Source: Nocardioides ungokensis (GTDB lineage Bacteria; Actinomycetota; Actinomycetes; Propionibacteriales; Nocardioidaceae). From it: 64,000 nt of DNA. Under the pieces are notes generated by a model, which was not told where the DNA came from, made no database searches, and saw nothing but the letters and a program-made list of their open reading frames with translations. The translations under genes were made by a program, and so were the position numbers. Every line of letters begins with the position of its first letter. The stretch's first letter is position 1. Shown here piece after piece: positions 9,738 through 21,121 of this stretch. The stretch is taken from assembly GCF_013466985.1 (NCBI RefSeq), contig NZ_CP059164.1, positions 3,295,001 to 3,359,000 on the forward strand. Reading direction: 5' to 3'.

Positions 9738-12700
9738 TCAGCGCTTGCGCGAACCCTTCTTCTTGATCGGGACGTGCTCGACCGGGTGGCTGTCCTCCGA
9801 CGGCTCCGCGTCGGTGTGGGCCCCGGTCTCCGCGACCGCGGTCCCGGGCTCGACCACACCGTGGGCCGGGGGCTCGCCGACGCTGCCGGAGCTCCCGCTC
9901 GGGATCGCCGGGGCCGAGGCCATCGCGGGCACCTCGCCCTCGTCGGCCGCGGCACCCGAGGGCGGGCCGGCGGGCCGGCTGGCACTGCGTCCGCGGGTGC
10001 GGGTCACGACCTTGGGCGGCTCGACGGGCGCCACCGGTGCGACCGGCGCCGTCTCGACCGCCGCGGCGGGCGTCTCGACGACCACGGGCTGCGGGACGGC
10101 CTGGTGCTCGGGCTGTCCGGCCGGTCGGCTCGCGGACCGGCGTCGGGTGCGAGTGACCACCTTGGGGGCGGCCGGCTCGACGGGCTCGGGCTGCGTTGCC
10201 TCGGCGGCAGCCGGCTGCTCCGCAGGGGTGGACACCTCGGCCGGCTGCGCGGACGGAGGCGTCTCGACCGGTGCCTGCTCGGCCGGAGCCTTCGGCTCGG
10301 CCGACTGCTTCTCGACCTGCTGGTCCTCGGTGACTACCTTGTCGGCGTTCTCCGGCTTGGCGACCGCTGCGATGTCCTTCGGCGACGGCGCCGACTTGGC
10401 GGCATGACCGTCGCCGGCGTCGTGCTGGTGCCCGGAGTCGCCGTCGCCACGACCGCGTCCACCGCGGGTGCGACGGCCGCCGCGACGCGCCTCGTCCTCT
10501 GGCCTCTTGGGCTCGACCGGGGCGTCCTTGATGACGACGCCGCGGCCCTGGCAGTGCTCGCAGTTCTCGCTGAAGGACTCGACCAGGCCGGTGCCGATCC
10601 GCTTGCGGGTCATCTGGACCAGTCCGAGCGAGGTCACCTCGGCGACCTGGTGGCGGGTGCGGTCGCGACCCAGGCACTCGACGAGGCGGCGGAGCACCAG
10701 GTCGCGGTTGGACTCCAGGACCATGTCGATGAAGTCGACGACGATGATGCCGCCGATGTCGCGCAGCCGGAGCTGGCGCACGATCTCCTCGGCCGCCTCC
10801 AGGTTGTTCTTGGTGACGGTCTCCTCGAGGTTGCCGCCGGACCCGGTGAACTTGCCGGTGTTGACGTCGACGACCGTCATCGCCTCGGTGCGGTCGATGA
10901 TCAGTGAGCCGCCGGAGGGCAGCCAGACCTTGCGGTCGAGCCCCTTGGCGATCTGCTCGTCGATGCGGTACGTCGCGAACACGTCCTTGCCGCTGCCGTC
11001 GGGGTCGTAGCGCTCGAGACGCTGCTCGAGGTCGGGCGCGACGTGCTTGACGTACCCCTGGACGGTGTCCCAAGCGTCCTGACCCTGGATGACGAGCTTG
11101 CTGAAGTCCTCGGTGAACAGGTCGCGGACGACCTTGAGGGTGAGGTCGGGCTCGCCGTACAGCAGCTGCGGGGCGCTGCCCTTGGTCTTGCGCTCGATGT
11201 CCTCCCAGCGGGCCTTGAGGCGCTCGACGTCGCGGGTGAGCTCGTCCTCGCTGGCGCCCTCGGCGGCGGTGCGCACGATGACGCCGGCGCTGTCGGGGAC
11301 GATCTCCTTGAGCAGGGTCTTGAGGCGGTTGCGCTCGGTGTCCGGCAGCTTGCGGGAGATGCCGCTGGTGGTGCCGTCGGGCACGTAGACCAGGAAGCGG
11401 CCGGCCAGGCTGATCTGGCTGGTCAGGCGCGCGCCCTTGTGGCCGATCGGGTCCTTGGTGACCTGGACCAGCACGGGCTGGCCGGAGGTCAGCACGGACT
11501 CGATCTTGCGGGGCTGTCCGTCGCGGTGGCCCAGCGCGGACCAGTTGACCTCACCGGCGTAGAGCACCGCGTTGCGACCCTTGCCGATGTCGATGAACGC
11601 GGCCTCCATGGAGGGCAGGACGTTCTGCACGCGGCCGAGGTAGACGTTGCCGATCAGCGACGTCTGCGACTCGCGGGCGACGTAGTGCTCGACGAGGACC
11701 TTGTCCTCGAGGACGCCGATCTGGGTCAGCTCGTCGCGCTGGCGGATCACCATGACGCGGTCGACCGACTCGCGGCGGGCGAGGAACTCCGCCTCGCTCA
11801 CGATCGGCGCGCGACGGCGCCCGGCCTCGCGGCCCTCACGGCGGCGCTGCTTCTTGGCCTCGAGTCGCGTCGAGCCGGCGACCGCGGTGATCTCGTCCTC
11901 CGCGGAGCGCTGCTTGCGTACCCGGGTGACGGTGTTCTGCGGGTCGTCGCCACCGTCACCGGAGTCGTCGCCGGAACGACGGCGGCGCCGGCGGCGGCGC
12001 GAGGAGCCGCCCTCGCCACCGTTCTCGTCCTGGTCGCCCTCGGCCTCGGTGGACGTCTCGTCCTCGTCCGAGTCGCCGGCGGAGCTGTCCTGGTTGCCGT
12101 TGGACTCGCCGTCGCCGGACTTGCGGCGACGTCGGCCCCCGCGGCGGCGACGGCGGCGGCCGCCACCCTCGGTCTCCTCGCCGTCGGCGGACTCACCCGT
12201 CGTCGAGGCTGCGGACTGGTCGGTGGTCTCGGCAGCCTCGCCGACCTCGACGTTCTCGGTCTCGGCACCCTCGACGTCGGCACTCTCGTCCGCCTCGGCC
12301 AGCTCCTGGGCCTCGGGCTTGGCGCTGCGGCGGTTGCGGGTGCGGGTCTGCCTCTCCGGCTTGTCCGGAGCGGGCGTGCTCTCGGCCGCCTGCTCCTCGC
12401 CGGTCTCGGGCTGAGCCGTCGCGACCTCGGCCTCGACTGCCTCGTCGGCCTGCTTGTCGGCCTGCTGGGCGGCCTCGGGACGCGCCTTGGCGGCAGGTGC
12501 CTTGCGGGTGCGCTTGGCAGGCGTCTTGGTCGCCTCGGGGGCCTTGAAGAGCAGCATCGGGGCGGCGGTCTCCGCGGCCGGCTCGGTCGTCGGCTTGGCG
12601 GCGTCGGCTGCGGCAGCGGCAGCGGCAGCGGCAGCGGCAGGGTCGACCGTCGTCTCGTCGAGCTCCTCGTCGGCCGCGACCGGGGCCGCAGGGTCTTCGA

Positions 12701-13073
12701 CAGGGGCTGCGGTCTTCTTGGCCGCCGTCTTCTTGGCGGTGGTCTTCTTGGCCGCCGTCTTCTTGGCCGTGGTCTTCTTCGCGGCCGCCTTCTTCGCCGG
12801 CGCGGGGCCCGCCTCCTCGGCGCCCGGGAGCGGCTCGTCCTCGAGGGACACGACCGCGACCTTCTTGGCCGTGGTCTTCTTCGCGGCCGCCTTCTTCGCC
12901 GGGGCTCGCTTGGCGGTGGTCTTCTTCGCCGCGGTCTTCTTCGCAGGCGCGGCAGCCTGGTCGGCGACGCTGTCGCCGGTGGTGCTCGGGGTCTCGCTCT
13001 GGGGGGCGCCGGTCTCGGTCGCCTGTTCGTCACCGTGTGCGGTGGTCCCTGCGGGGTAGAGGTCGTCGGGCAT
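9738..13073 (-). CDS. rne: Ribonuclease E/G family protein with long disordered extensions
   Basis: 1111 residues, ATG after GAGGAG. RNase E/G cleaves single-stranded, A/U-rich RNA in rRNA maturation and mRNA decay. Residues about 38-120 are Lys/Ala-rich repeats (AAKKTTAKK type), then poly-Ala near 150, then acidic and Arg-rich disordered stretches to about 420. The S1 domain starts near 461 (EHYVARESQTSLIGNVYLG). The catalytic core includes GSLIIDRTEAMTVVDVNTGK, and the zinc link CEHCQGRG is at about 837. The last 270 residues are again disordered, with two VVTRTRxRSASRPAG repeats. Extensions on both sides are an actinobacterial feature and probably bind RNA or partner enzymes. Confidence 0.95.
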   Translation of the reverse strand: MPDDLYPAGTTAHGDEQATETGAPQSETPSTTGDSVADQAAAPAKKTAAKKTTAKRAPAKKAAAKKTTAKKVAVVSLEDEPLPGAEEAGPAPAKKAAAKKTTAKKTAAKKTTAKKTAAKKTAAPVEDPAAPVAADEELDETTVDPAAAAAAAAAAADAAKPTTEPAAETAAPMLLFKAPEATKTPAKRTRKAPAAKARPEAAQQADKQADEAVEAEVATAQPETGEEQAAESTPAPDKPERQTRTRNRRSAKPEAQELAEADESADVEGAETENVEVGEAAETTDQSAASTTGESADGEETEGGGRRRRRRGGRRRRKSGDGESNGNQDSSAGDSDEDETSTEAEGDQDENGGEGGSSRRRRRRRRSGDDSGDGGDDPQNTVTRVRKQRSAEDEITAVAGSTRLEAKKQRRREGREAGRRRAPIVSEAEFLARRESVDRVMVIRQRDELTQIGVLEDKVLVEHYVARESQTSLIGNVYLGRVQNVLPSMEAAFIDIGKGRNAVLYAGEVNWSALGHRDGQPRKIESVLTSGQPVLVQVTKDPIGHKGARLTSQISLAGRFLVYVPDGTTSGISRKLPDTERNRLKTLLKEIVPDSAGVIVRTAAEGASEDELTRDVERLKARWEDIERKTKGSAPQLLYGEPDLTLKVVRDLFTEDFSKLVIQGQDAWDTVQGYVKHVAPDLEQRLERYDPDGSGKDVFATYRIDEQIAKGLDRKVWLPSGGSLIIDRTEAMTVVDVNTGKFTGSGGNLEETVTKNNLEAAEEIVRQLRLRDIGGIIVVDFIDMVLESNRDLVLRRLVECLGRDRTRHQVAEVTSLGLVQMTRKRIGTGLVESFSENCEHCQGRGVVIKDAPVEPKRPEDEARRGGRRTRGGRGRGDGDSGHQHDAGDGHAAKSAPSPKDIAAVAKPENADKVVTEDQQVEKQSAEPKAPAEQAPVETPPSAQPAEVSTPAEQPAAAEATQPEPVEPAAPKVVTRTRRRSASRPAGQPEHQAVPQPVVVETPAAAVETAPVAPVAPVEPPKVVTRTRGRSASRPAGPPSGAAADEGEVPAMASAPAIPSGSSGSVGEPPAHGVVEPGTAVAETGAHTDAEPSEDSHPVEHVPIKKKGSRKR

Positions 13074-13412
13074 GTACTGCTCCTCGACCCGGCGCTCGCG
13101 CCGGGCGTGTCGGACGCCGCGGACCCGCGAGTTCAGGGTCGACGGCGCTAAGCCTTCGGTGGCGGCGACACCCTCCGCGGTGCGTCACTGGGCGGCCGGC
13201 TCCAACACCTGCCGCGGTCGCCGGGCACAGTCCCAGGACTGTCGTGGATCGCTGTCACCGACCCACCTGCCGCGTCGCGGTCTGGCGAGGACGTACACCC
13301 ACTGTGCCGACCCCGCACGGGGGACGGCGAGAACGTCGTCGGGTCAACTCGTGAACAGCAAGCCATCCGTCGTCAACCACGGCGAGTATCGCACACGCCA
13401 CCCGAAAGGGTC
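13074..13412 (-). promoter_or_regulatory. 339-bp leader/promoter region of rne with a hairpin before the ribosome site
   Basis: No gene was found here. On the rne strand a GC hairpin (cccggcgc, 13088-13095, with gcgccggg, 13098-13105) sits directly upstream of the GAGGAG site. No convincing -35/-10 pair could be picked; TTGAC boxes occur near 13345 and 13370 without a matching -10. RNase E genes in other bacteria are controlled through long leaders that the enzyme cuts; that this happens here is inference. Confidence 0.4.
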
Positions 13413-14129
13413 CTATGCCGAACCACGCAGCGGGTCGCCGATGCCGCCGGTCGCCGGGTCGAGCGGTCCCTGCGCGAGTCGCGTCAGCAGTGGGGACTCC
13501 CCCGCGTCCATGTCGGACACGGCGGCGAGACCGGTCAGCACGTCGTCGGGCCGGACCGCCGGCACCGCGTGCCGCAGGACCAGGTCGAGCCGCGCCCCCC
13601 GCTCGTGCGGCGCAAAAGTGAGCGACACGACCGCCGCCCGGCAGTCGAACTCCCGGAGCCCCTTCTTGGTCATCCGCTCGACGACCACCGAGTCCGCCGC
13701 CAGGAAGCTCGCCACCGCGGCCTCCACCTGCTCGACCGGGGTCGTCACCTCGAGGCTCCAGCGGCTCGCCTCGAGCCGTTCGGCGAGAGAGCCACCCGGC
13801 GACTCCACCACCTCGAGGATGTCGAGACCGTCGGGCAGTGCCTCCTCGAGAGCGTCGCGCACCAGCTCCGGCGAGACCACCTCTGCCAGCCCTATCTCGA
13901 GGTACTCCGCCTCGCTCGCCGACCCGGTCGGCGCCGCGCCGGCGTAGGAGATGCGCGGGTGGGGGTTGAAGCCCGAGGAGTAGGCCATGGGGATGCGGGC
14001 GCGGAAGACCGCCCGCTCGAAGGCGCGGCTGAAGTCGCGGTGGCTGGTGAAGCGCAGCCGTCCTCGCTTGGCGTACCGGACACGCAGTCGTTGGACGGGT
14101 GGGGCCTGCTGCTCGGGCTGTTGACGCAC
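13413..14129 (-). CDS. TIGR03936 family radical SAM-linked protein (DUF2344)
   Basis: 238 residues, GTG start. The N-terminal RVRYAKRGRLRFTSHRDFSR and the IPMAYSSGFNPHPRISYA segment are the DUF2344/TIGR03936 signature. In actinobacteria this protein normally sits beside the TIGR03960 radical-SAM protein (here 18282-20249), sometimes as one fused chain, and upstream of rne. The pair is assumed to act together, perhaps on RNA, but no reaction is known. About 4 kb of other genes separate them here. The ribosome site is weak, so the start could be slightly different. Confidence 0.88.
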   Translation of the reverse strand: MRQQPEQQAPPVQRLRVRYAKRGRLRFTSHRDFSRAFERAVFRARIPMAYSSGFNPHPRISYAGAAPTGSASEAEYLEIGLAEVVSPELVRDALEEALPDGLDILEVVESPGGSLAERLEASRWSLEVTTPVEQVEAAVASFLAADSVVVERMTKKGLREFDCRAAVVSLTFAPHERGARLDLVLRHAVPAVRPDDVLTGLAAVSDMDAGESPLLTRLAQGPLDPATGGIGDPLRGSA

Positions 14130-14138
14130 CCCGAAAGG

Positions 14139-15497
14139 CTATCCGCGCGCCTCCGGCCTCCCCGCGCCGCCCGGCACGCCGGTCGACGCCACCTCACTCC
14201 CGCCGACACCTGCTTCGGATCCAGGTGGGTGGTGGTGCTCCGGGTCGCTGGGGGGGAGGAACTCGGGCTTTCCGTCGGTGGGGTTGAGCCGGACCTGCCA
14301 GGGGGTGTGGTGGATGGTGCGGTGGTGGTGCCGCAGAGCAGCACCAGGTTCTGAGGCTGGTTTCTCCGTGGTCGGCCCAGTGGACGATGTGGTGGCGTGG
14401 CCCATCACCGGCGGGCGGGTGCAGCCGGGGAAGGCGCAGTGCCGGTCGCGGCAGACCAGGGCCCGCCAGATCACGGGGGTGACCAGCCGGTTGGTGCGGC
14501 CGACGTCCAACACCTCGCCCTGGGTGCCAGCACAACGGGGATGAGGTCGGCGTCGCAGGCCATCCGCCGGATGGTCGCGGGGGTGAGCTCCAGCCCGTCG
14601 TCGGTGACCGCGGGTCCGGTGGTGCCGAGGGTGGCCCAGTCGATCTTCTGCCGCAGGCCTCCGAGGTGGTGACCGCGATCCGGGGCCGTGCGCCGTGGCA
14701 GTCGGGTGGCAGGTCGGTGGTCAGGGCGTGCCGGCAGGTCTCGACCAGCGCGTCCCAGAGCCGGGCGCCGTGGTCCCGCGGGTCCACGTTCTCCGCACCC
14801 GTGACCGGGTCGACCGAGGGCTGGGCTTGGTCAACGGCAGGAGGGCGGCCTTGATCGCCGCGGCGTCCTCACGGTGCCCGGCCGCGGAGCCGGATGCCGC
14901 CGGCCCCGTCCTCGACGATCGCCAGGAACCGACCGTGGTGGGCGGCCCGGTCCTGCCGGTCCAGCTCCCTCGGTCTGCGTTCGTCGGCGTCGGGGTCGGC
15001 GACCTCGACCAGGTGCCTCGCGGCCTTGGCCAGGTCGGTCGCGTTCAGGCGGGTCGCGGCATCGAGGAGGAACGCCTCCCCGTCCGCACTGGCTCGGTGG
15101 GGAGTGTCGACCGCGTCGACGATCACCGCGGCCTGCTCGGGTGAGACCCGCCCGGCGTCATGGGCGTGGGTCGCGACCGCTCGTGCACGAGCACCTCGGC
15201 CTGGCGGACGGTCTGGTGGCCGGTGCCGCGGTGGGTGCCGGCCAGGTGGGTGAACCACTCCGCGGTCGACCCCCACGCCAACTCACCCTTGGCGACCCCA
15301 CGGGCGTGCACCTCGGCCACCACCGAGGCTTCGAGGGCGGCGAGGTGGGCGCGGAGCCTCTCGGCCACCACCACCGCCTCGACCAGCTCCTCCGAGGACT
15401 TCGCGACCCACATCGTCTCGTCCAGATCAGCCACCAGCGTGTTCGCGGCAGCGAGCACCCCGGCGGGGGTGGTCGGCGTACCGGTGGGCTGCTCCAT
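14139..15497 (-). pseudogene. DUF222/HNH endonuclease (13E12 repeat family), many frameshifts
   Basis: Family sequence is spread over all three minus frames. It starts at ATG 15497 (MEQPTGTPTTPAG) with the DUF222 helix region LVEAVVVAERLRAHLAALEA, shifts near 15180 into RVATHAHDAGRVSPEQAAVI, and shifts again near 14880, 14835, 14675, 14535, 14365 and 14345. It ends with the HNH part DRHCAFPGCTRPPVMGH and HHHRTIHHTPWQVRLNPTDG. The segments join without loss of residues. The gene is either a recently broken copy or badly base-called. These proteins are highly multicopy in Nocardioidaceae, which also favours assembly error. Function as a mobile nuclease is inferred from the family only. Confidence 0.8.
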
Positions 15498-15796
15498 GAC
15501 CCAACTCAACCAGAGGCCACCGACAGTCAGGGGTCGCTGACCTGCGGTTATCCACCGTCGTGAATAACGAATCGATCACATGTTCGATCCCCAGGGCCTG
15601 GTGACCAAAGCCGTGTCGCGGCCCGCAGCCCGGGAGGCGGCCGCAACCCCGGCGGGCGTCCCCCGCGTAGCTGCCTAGCACCGCAACCACCCACCAACCC
15701 GCAGGCCGAAGGGAGCAACGCCCTGCCTCGGCTGCGGGGGTTTCGAGGCTCGCTGACGCTCGCACCTCAACCATCGGTGAGAGCTCGCGTCAGCAA
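15498..15796. repeat. Intergenic region with a dispersed-repeat-like segment
   Basis: 299 bp without a gene, next to the HNH pseudogene. Positions 15735-15778 contain ggtttcgaggctcgctgacg followed by ctcgcacctcaaccatcgg, and a second ctcaccggtggttgat-like piece follows at 15790-15800 (caatcaaccaccgg). This pattern resembles the interspersed repeats frequent between Nocardioides genes. The match to that repeat class is from memory and was not searched. Confidence 0.4.
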
Positions 15797-16990
15797 TCAA
15801 CCACCGGAGACGGCGGCGAACGCGCGCTTCATCGCCGGCGAGGAGTAGACGGTGCTCACCCGGGTGCCGTCGAGCCAGGCAGTCAGGCGCGCCGCTTCGT
15901 GGTCGAGGGCGGCGCGGCCGGCGGCGTCGACCTCCTCGAGCAGGTCGACGTGCACCACGCCGTCGGGGTCCTGGACCCAGCAGCCCACGATCCGGCCGTC
16001 CCACCAGGCGGTGCTGCCGGCGTTGCCGTTGCGGTCGAAGAGCGCCTCGCCGTGCGGGCCGAGGTAGAAGGAGCGGTCCTTCCAGCCCATGACGGTCGGG
16101 TCCAGCACGGGCAGCAGCGCTGCCCAGGGCTCGGCGCCACCGTCGGGCTCGAGGTCGTCGGGCAGCACCCAGCCGACGCCGTCCCCGTCGAGCGCGACCT
16201 GGACGGCGCCCACGGCAGCCAGGGCCTGCTTGACCGCGCCGGCGGTGCCGCCGAGCCACCACTGGATGTCGGCGGCCGTGCCCGGGCCGAAGGTCGCCAG
16301 CCAGCGGGCGACCAGCTCGGCGTAGCCCTCGTCCGACTTGAGCGGCGCCGGCTCCTCCCCCAGCCAGCCGCGCATCAGCGTCCACAGCGGTCGCGAGGTG
16401 CGCCAGTGGCCGGCGTTGCGGCCGCGGACGATCTCGGTCTCGACGGCCAGCTGCGTCAGCACCCGGGGCGCGATGGGCACGTTGGCGCCGTAGGACTTCC
16501 CGACCGCCATGTCGAGGCGACCCGCGAGCTCCGGCACCTGATCGCGCAGGTCCTGCGCCGACAGCTCGCCGTCCTCGGCGAGCCGCGCGAGGACGGCGCC
16601 CCTCGCCGCGTCGAGCCAGGCCGAGCCGTCGGTTGCGATGCCGCCGGCCTCCACCTCCTTGACCAGACGCGCGCGCAGCTGGGTCGCCACCCGGGCCGAG
16701 GCGCTCCCCCAGGCCGCGGGCAGCAGGTCGCGCGGGAAGACGAAGAGGGTCCGGCGCATGGCCAGCTGCTTGACGAGCTCACGCTCGTCGTAGAGCACCC
16801 GGTCCACCTCGGCGTGGGTCAGCTCGTCGACCCTCGCGAACAGCGACAGGTAGACGGTCGCCGGCTCGGTGGCGTGCAGGACCGTCATCGCGCGCGTGGC
16901 CGCCACGGCGTCAGGGGCGCGCAGGCCCGGGGCCACCGCGTGCCGCCGTGCGAGCCGGGCGCGTCGTTCGACGTCCGAGAGGTGCCGCAT
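15797..16990 (-). CDS. Winged-helix DNA-binding domain protein (HTH_42, AlkZ/YcaQ relatives)
   Basis: 397 residues from ATG 16990; a longer frame upstream overlaps the divergent MFS gene and was rejected. The order is typical of the HTH_42 family: VLHATEPATVYLSLFARV, then ERELVKQLAMRRTLFVFPRDLLP, a middle winged-helix region, and the C-terminal WWDGRIVGCWVQDPDG. Some family members are DNA glycosylases that unhook interstrand crosslinks; most actinobacterial members are uncharacterised, so a repair role is only possible. It belongs to the block that separates the two radical-SAM genes. Confidence 0.82.
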   Translation of the reverse strand: MRHLSDVERRARLARRHAVAPGLRAPDAVAATRAMTVLHATEPATVYLSLFARVDELTHAEVDRVLYDERELVKQLAMRRTLFVFPRDLLPAAWGSASARVATQLRARLVKEVEAGGIATDGSAWLDAARGAVLARLAEDGELSAQDLRDQVPELAGRLDMAVGKSYGANVPIAPRVLTQLAVETEIVRGRNAGHWRTSRPLWTLMRGWLGEEPAPLKSDEGYAELVARWLATFGPGTAADIQWWLGGTAGAVKQALAAVGAVQVALDGDGVGWVLPDDLEPDGGAEPWAALLPVLDPTVMGWKDRSFYLGPHGEALFDRNGNAGSTAWWDGRIVGCWVQDPDGVVHVDLLEEVDAAGRAALDHEAARLTAWLDGTRVSTVYSSPAMKRAFAAVSGG

Positions 16991-17075
16991 GCGGCCATCC
17001 TGCCGCAGGGCACCGACGACGCAGCCGGTTCGGCGCATCGACCCGCTGCGCGTCCGGTCCCGCCCGACTGGGAAC

Positions 17076-18275
17076 ATGCGTGCAGTGACCCCCTCTCGCC
17101 GCGCCTCGGTGCTGATCCTCCTGGGCATGGTCCTGCTCGCGCTCAACCTGCGCCCCGCCGCGGTCAGCGTCGGACCGGTCCTGGCCGAGGTCCGCGACGG
17201 CCTGGGGATGTCCGGCACCGCGGCCGGCCTGCTCACCTCGCTGCCGGTCCTCGCCTTCGCCTGCTTCGGAGCGCTGGCCCCGGCCGCGGCCCGGGTCGCG
17301 GGGGTGCACCGGGTGACCCTGGTGGCGCTGCTCACGGTCGCCGCCGGCCTGCTCGGCCGCGCGCTGACCCACAGCGAGCCGGTCTTCCTGCTGCTCTCGA
17401 TGCTGGCGCTGGGCGGCATGGCGATGGCCAACGTGCTGCTGCCGTCCCTGGTCAAGCTGCACTTCCCCGACCGGGTCGGCCAGGTGACCGCGATCTACAC
17501 CACCGCGCTCGCCGTCGGCCTCACCTGCGCGCTCGTGCTGACCGTCCCGATCTCCGACACGTACGCCGGGTGGCGCTCGGGCTTGGGCGCCTGGGCGGTC
17601 GTGGCCCTGGTCGCGGCGATTCCGTGGCTGGGCCTGGTCGCCCACGACCGTGCCCTGGAGACGTCGCCCCGCTCCGTCCGGTTCGGGGACGTCGCCCGGA
17701 CCCGGATCGGTGTCGCGATGGCGTTCTTCTTCGGCCTCCAGTCACTGCAGGCCTACGCGGTCTTCGGCTGGTTCGCCCAGCTCTGGCGCGACAACGGCTA
17801 CACAGCCGCGCAGGCGGGCGCACTGCTCGGGCTCGTGGCCGCGGTCTCCATCCCGCTGTCGCTGTGGGCCCCCGCCGCGGTCGCCCGCCGGGAGGACCAG
17901 CGCTGGATCCTGCTCGCGGTGATGTCGTGCTACCCGATCGGCTACATCGGCCTGATGGTGTCGCCCCACGACCTCGCCATCCTTTGGGCGCTGCTCGTGG
18001 GCGTCGGAGCGGTGACCTTCCCGATCGTGCTGGTGCTGATCGGCCTGCGCTCGCGCACGCCGCAGGGCACGGCAGCACTCTCCGGGTTCACCCAGTCGAT
18101 GGGCTACCTGCTTGCGGCGGTCGGCCCGTTCGGCGTGGGCCTCGTCCACGACGCCACCGGCGGCTGGACCTGGCCGCTGGTCATGCTGGCCGCGCTGAGC
18201 GTGCCGCAGATCCTGATCGGCCTGTACGTCGCCCGCCCGACGTACGTCGAGGACCAGCTGCGTCAGCCGGCCTGA
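17076..18275 (+). CDS. MFS transporter, CynX/NimT family
   Basis: 399 residues with about 12 membrane segments. The first segment LLGMVLLALNLRPAAVSVGPVL carries the NLRPA motif characteristic of CynX/NimT (cyanate, 2-nitroimidazole) MFS proteins. The ATG at 17076 was used; a GTG nine bases later is an alternative. It is divergent from the HTH_42 gene with 85 bp between and converges on the TIGR03960 gene with only six bases between stops. Substrate unknown. Confidence 0.85.
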   Translation: MRAVTPSRRASVLILLGMVLLALNLRPAAVSVGPVLAEVRDGLGMSGTAAGLLTSLPVLAFACFGALAPAAARVAGVHRVTLVALLTVAAGLLGRALTHSEPVFLLLSMLALGGMAMANVLLPSLVKLHFPDRVGQVTAIYTTALAVGLTCALVLTVPISDTYAGWRSGLGAWAVVALVAAIPWLGLVAHDRALETSPRSVRFGDVARTRIGVAMAFFFGLQSLQAYAVFGWFAQLWRDNGYTAAQAGALLGLVAAVSIPLSLWAPAAVARREDQRWILLAVMSCYPIGYIGLMVSPHDLAILWALLVGVGAVTFPIVLVLIGLRSRTPQGTAALSGFTQSMGYLLAAVGPFGVGLVHDATGGWTWPLVMLAALSVPQILIGLYVARPTYVEDQLRQPA

Positions 18276-18281
18276 CGCCGC

Positions 18282-20249
<1,968 letters not shown>

Positions 20250-20332
20250 AGCACTTCCTCACAACGGATCGGGGATCGGCCTAGCGTACGTCGCCCTCCG
20301 GGCCCCGGGCGAACCGAAGACCGGACGGACCG

Positions 20333-20869
20333 ATGGACCGGGCGACCCTTGTCACGCCCGTCGACGCGGGGGACCATCCGAGGATGGCGGACGTGCGGCA
20401 GGGCCGCTGGGCGGCCCAGATCGACGGTGACTTCGTGGTGTTCCTGATCGGAGCGCGGATCGACCCGCGCCACCCGGTCCGGACGCTGCGCGACCTCGGG
20501 GGCATGCGCGGCATGCCCTACATGCTCAAGTACCTCACCAGGCATCCTGAGAAGGGCCTCCTCGGCTACGAGACCTACGGGCTGACGATGAACGTGCAGT
20601 ACTGGCGGTCCTTCGAGGACCTCGAGCGCTACGCGAACAGCGAGGACGACCCGCACCGGCCGGCCTGGCGCAACTACTGGCGCCGCGTCGGCCGCGACCC
20701 GCGGTCGGGCATCTGGCACGAGACGTTCCTGGTGCGCGCCGGGGAGTATGAAGCCGTCTACGGCAACATGCCGCCACACGGCCTGGCCAAGGCGGCCGGA
20801 CTGGTGTCCCTCAGGGAGGACTCGACTGCCCGCGGCCGGCTCAAGCGCCTGGCCCGACCGGCGGGATAG
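20333..20869 (+). CDS. DUF4188 domain protein
   Basis: 178 residues. DUF4188 proteins are ferredoxin-like-fold proteins often annotated as monooxygenase-like or phenylacetaldoxime dehydratase-related. Visible family features are GDFVVFLIGARID, GMPYMLKYLTRHPEKGLLG and YWRSFEDLERYA. Two starts are possible, ATG 20333 or ATG 20384 (MADVRQGRW); the second is the more usual family start but has poor ribosome-site spacing. Divergent from the TIGR03960 gene with 83 bp between. Confidence 0.75.
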   Translation: MDRATLVTPVDAGDHPRMADVRQGRWAAQIDGDFVVFLIGARIDPRHPVRTLRDLGGMRGMPYMLKYLTRHPEKGLLGYETYGLTMNVQYWRSFEDLERYANSEDDPHRPAWRNYWRRVGRDPRSGIWHETFLVRAGEYEAVYGNMPPHGLAKAAGLVSLREDSTARGRLKRLARPAG

Positions 20870-20902
20870 GCCTCCCCGGAGAGGCCTCCCCGGAGAGGCC
20901 TA
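20867..20902. terminator. Repeat-built hairpin holding the stop codons of two convergent genes
   Basis: A 36-bp palindromic segment made of two direct copies of ggcctccccggaga followed by ggccta. Taggcctc at the left end pairs with gaggccta at the right end. The left TAG is the stop of the DUF4188 gene and the right cta is the stop of the small gene on the minus strand. Confidence 0.6.
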
Positions 20903-21058
20903 CGGTGTCTCGGAGGCGAGCTGCTCGAGCGCGGCGCGCGCCTCCGCGAGCTCACGTTGTGCCTCGGCGATCAGGTCCTCGAGCCCCGCGGCGCCGAAGC
21001 GGTTGGCGACGGCCTGGACCGCCTCGACGATGGCCGGGTCAATGGTGTGCTCGGTCAT
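20900..21058 (-). CDS. Small helical hypothetical protein
   Basis: 52 residues, ATG after GGATG. It is nearly all helix-forming, with a heptad-like C-terminal half (IAEAQRELAEARAALEQLA) that suggests a short coiled coil. No family was recognised. Coding is supported by its position, with a palindromic terminator starting at its stop, and by normal third-base GC bias, but not by homology. Confidence 0.5.
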   Translation of the reverse strand: MTEHTIDPAIVEAVQAVANRFGAAGLEDLIAEAQRELAEARAALEQLASETP

Positions 21059-21121
21059 GCCCACATCCAAGCACGACCCGACGCTCCCGGTCCTCACCCG
21101 CAACAGTCGTTCACGACGTGG

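Noticed and set aside
12600..12960. Short direct repeats that could be taken for a CRISPR or tandem array
   Set aside because: They are codon-level repeats encoding AAKKTTAKK units and a poly-Ala run within rne; there are no spacers.
2669..13151. Very long plus-strand frames opposite mnmA, the desulfurase, obgE and rne (for example 2669-4201, 7182-8867, 11043-13151)
   Set aside because: They are antisense shadows produced by very high GC content. They lack known motifs, show biased repetitive composition, and the opposite strand codes for recognised proteins.
13148..13366. 72-residue frame in the rne leader
   Set aside because: No ribosome site, no recognisable sequence and poor codon use; it more likely lies in the untranslated leader.
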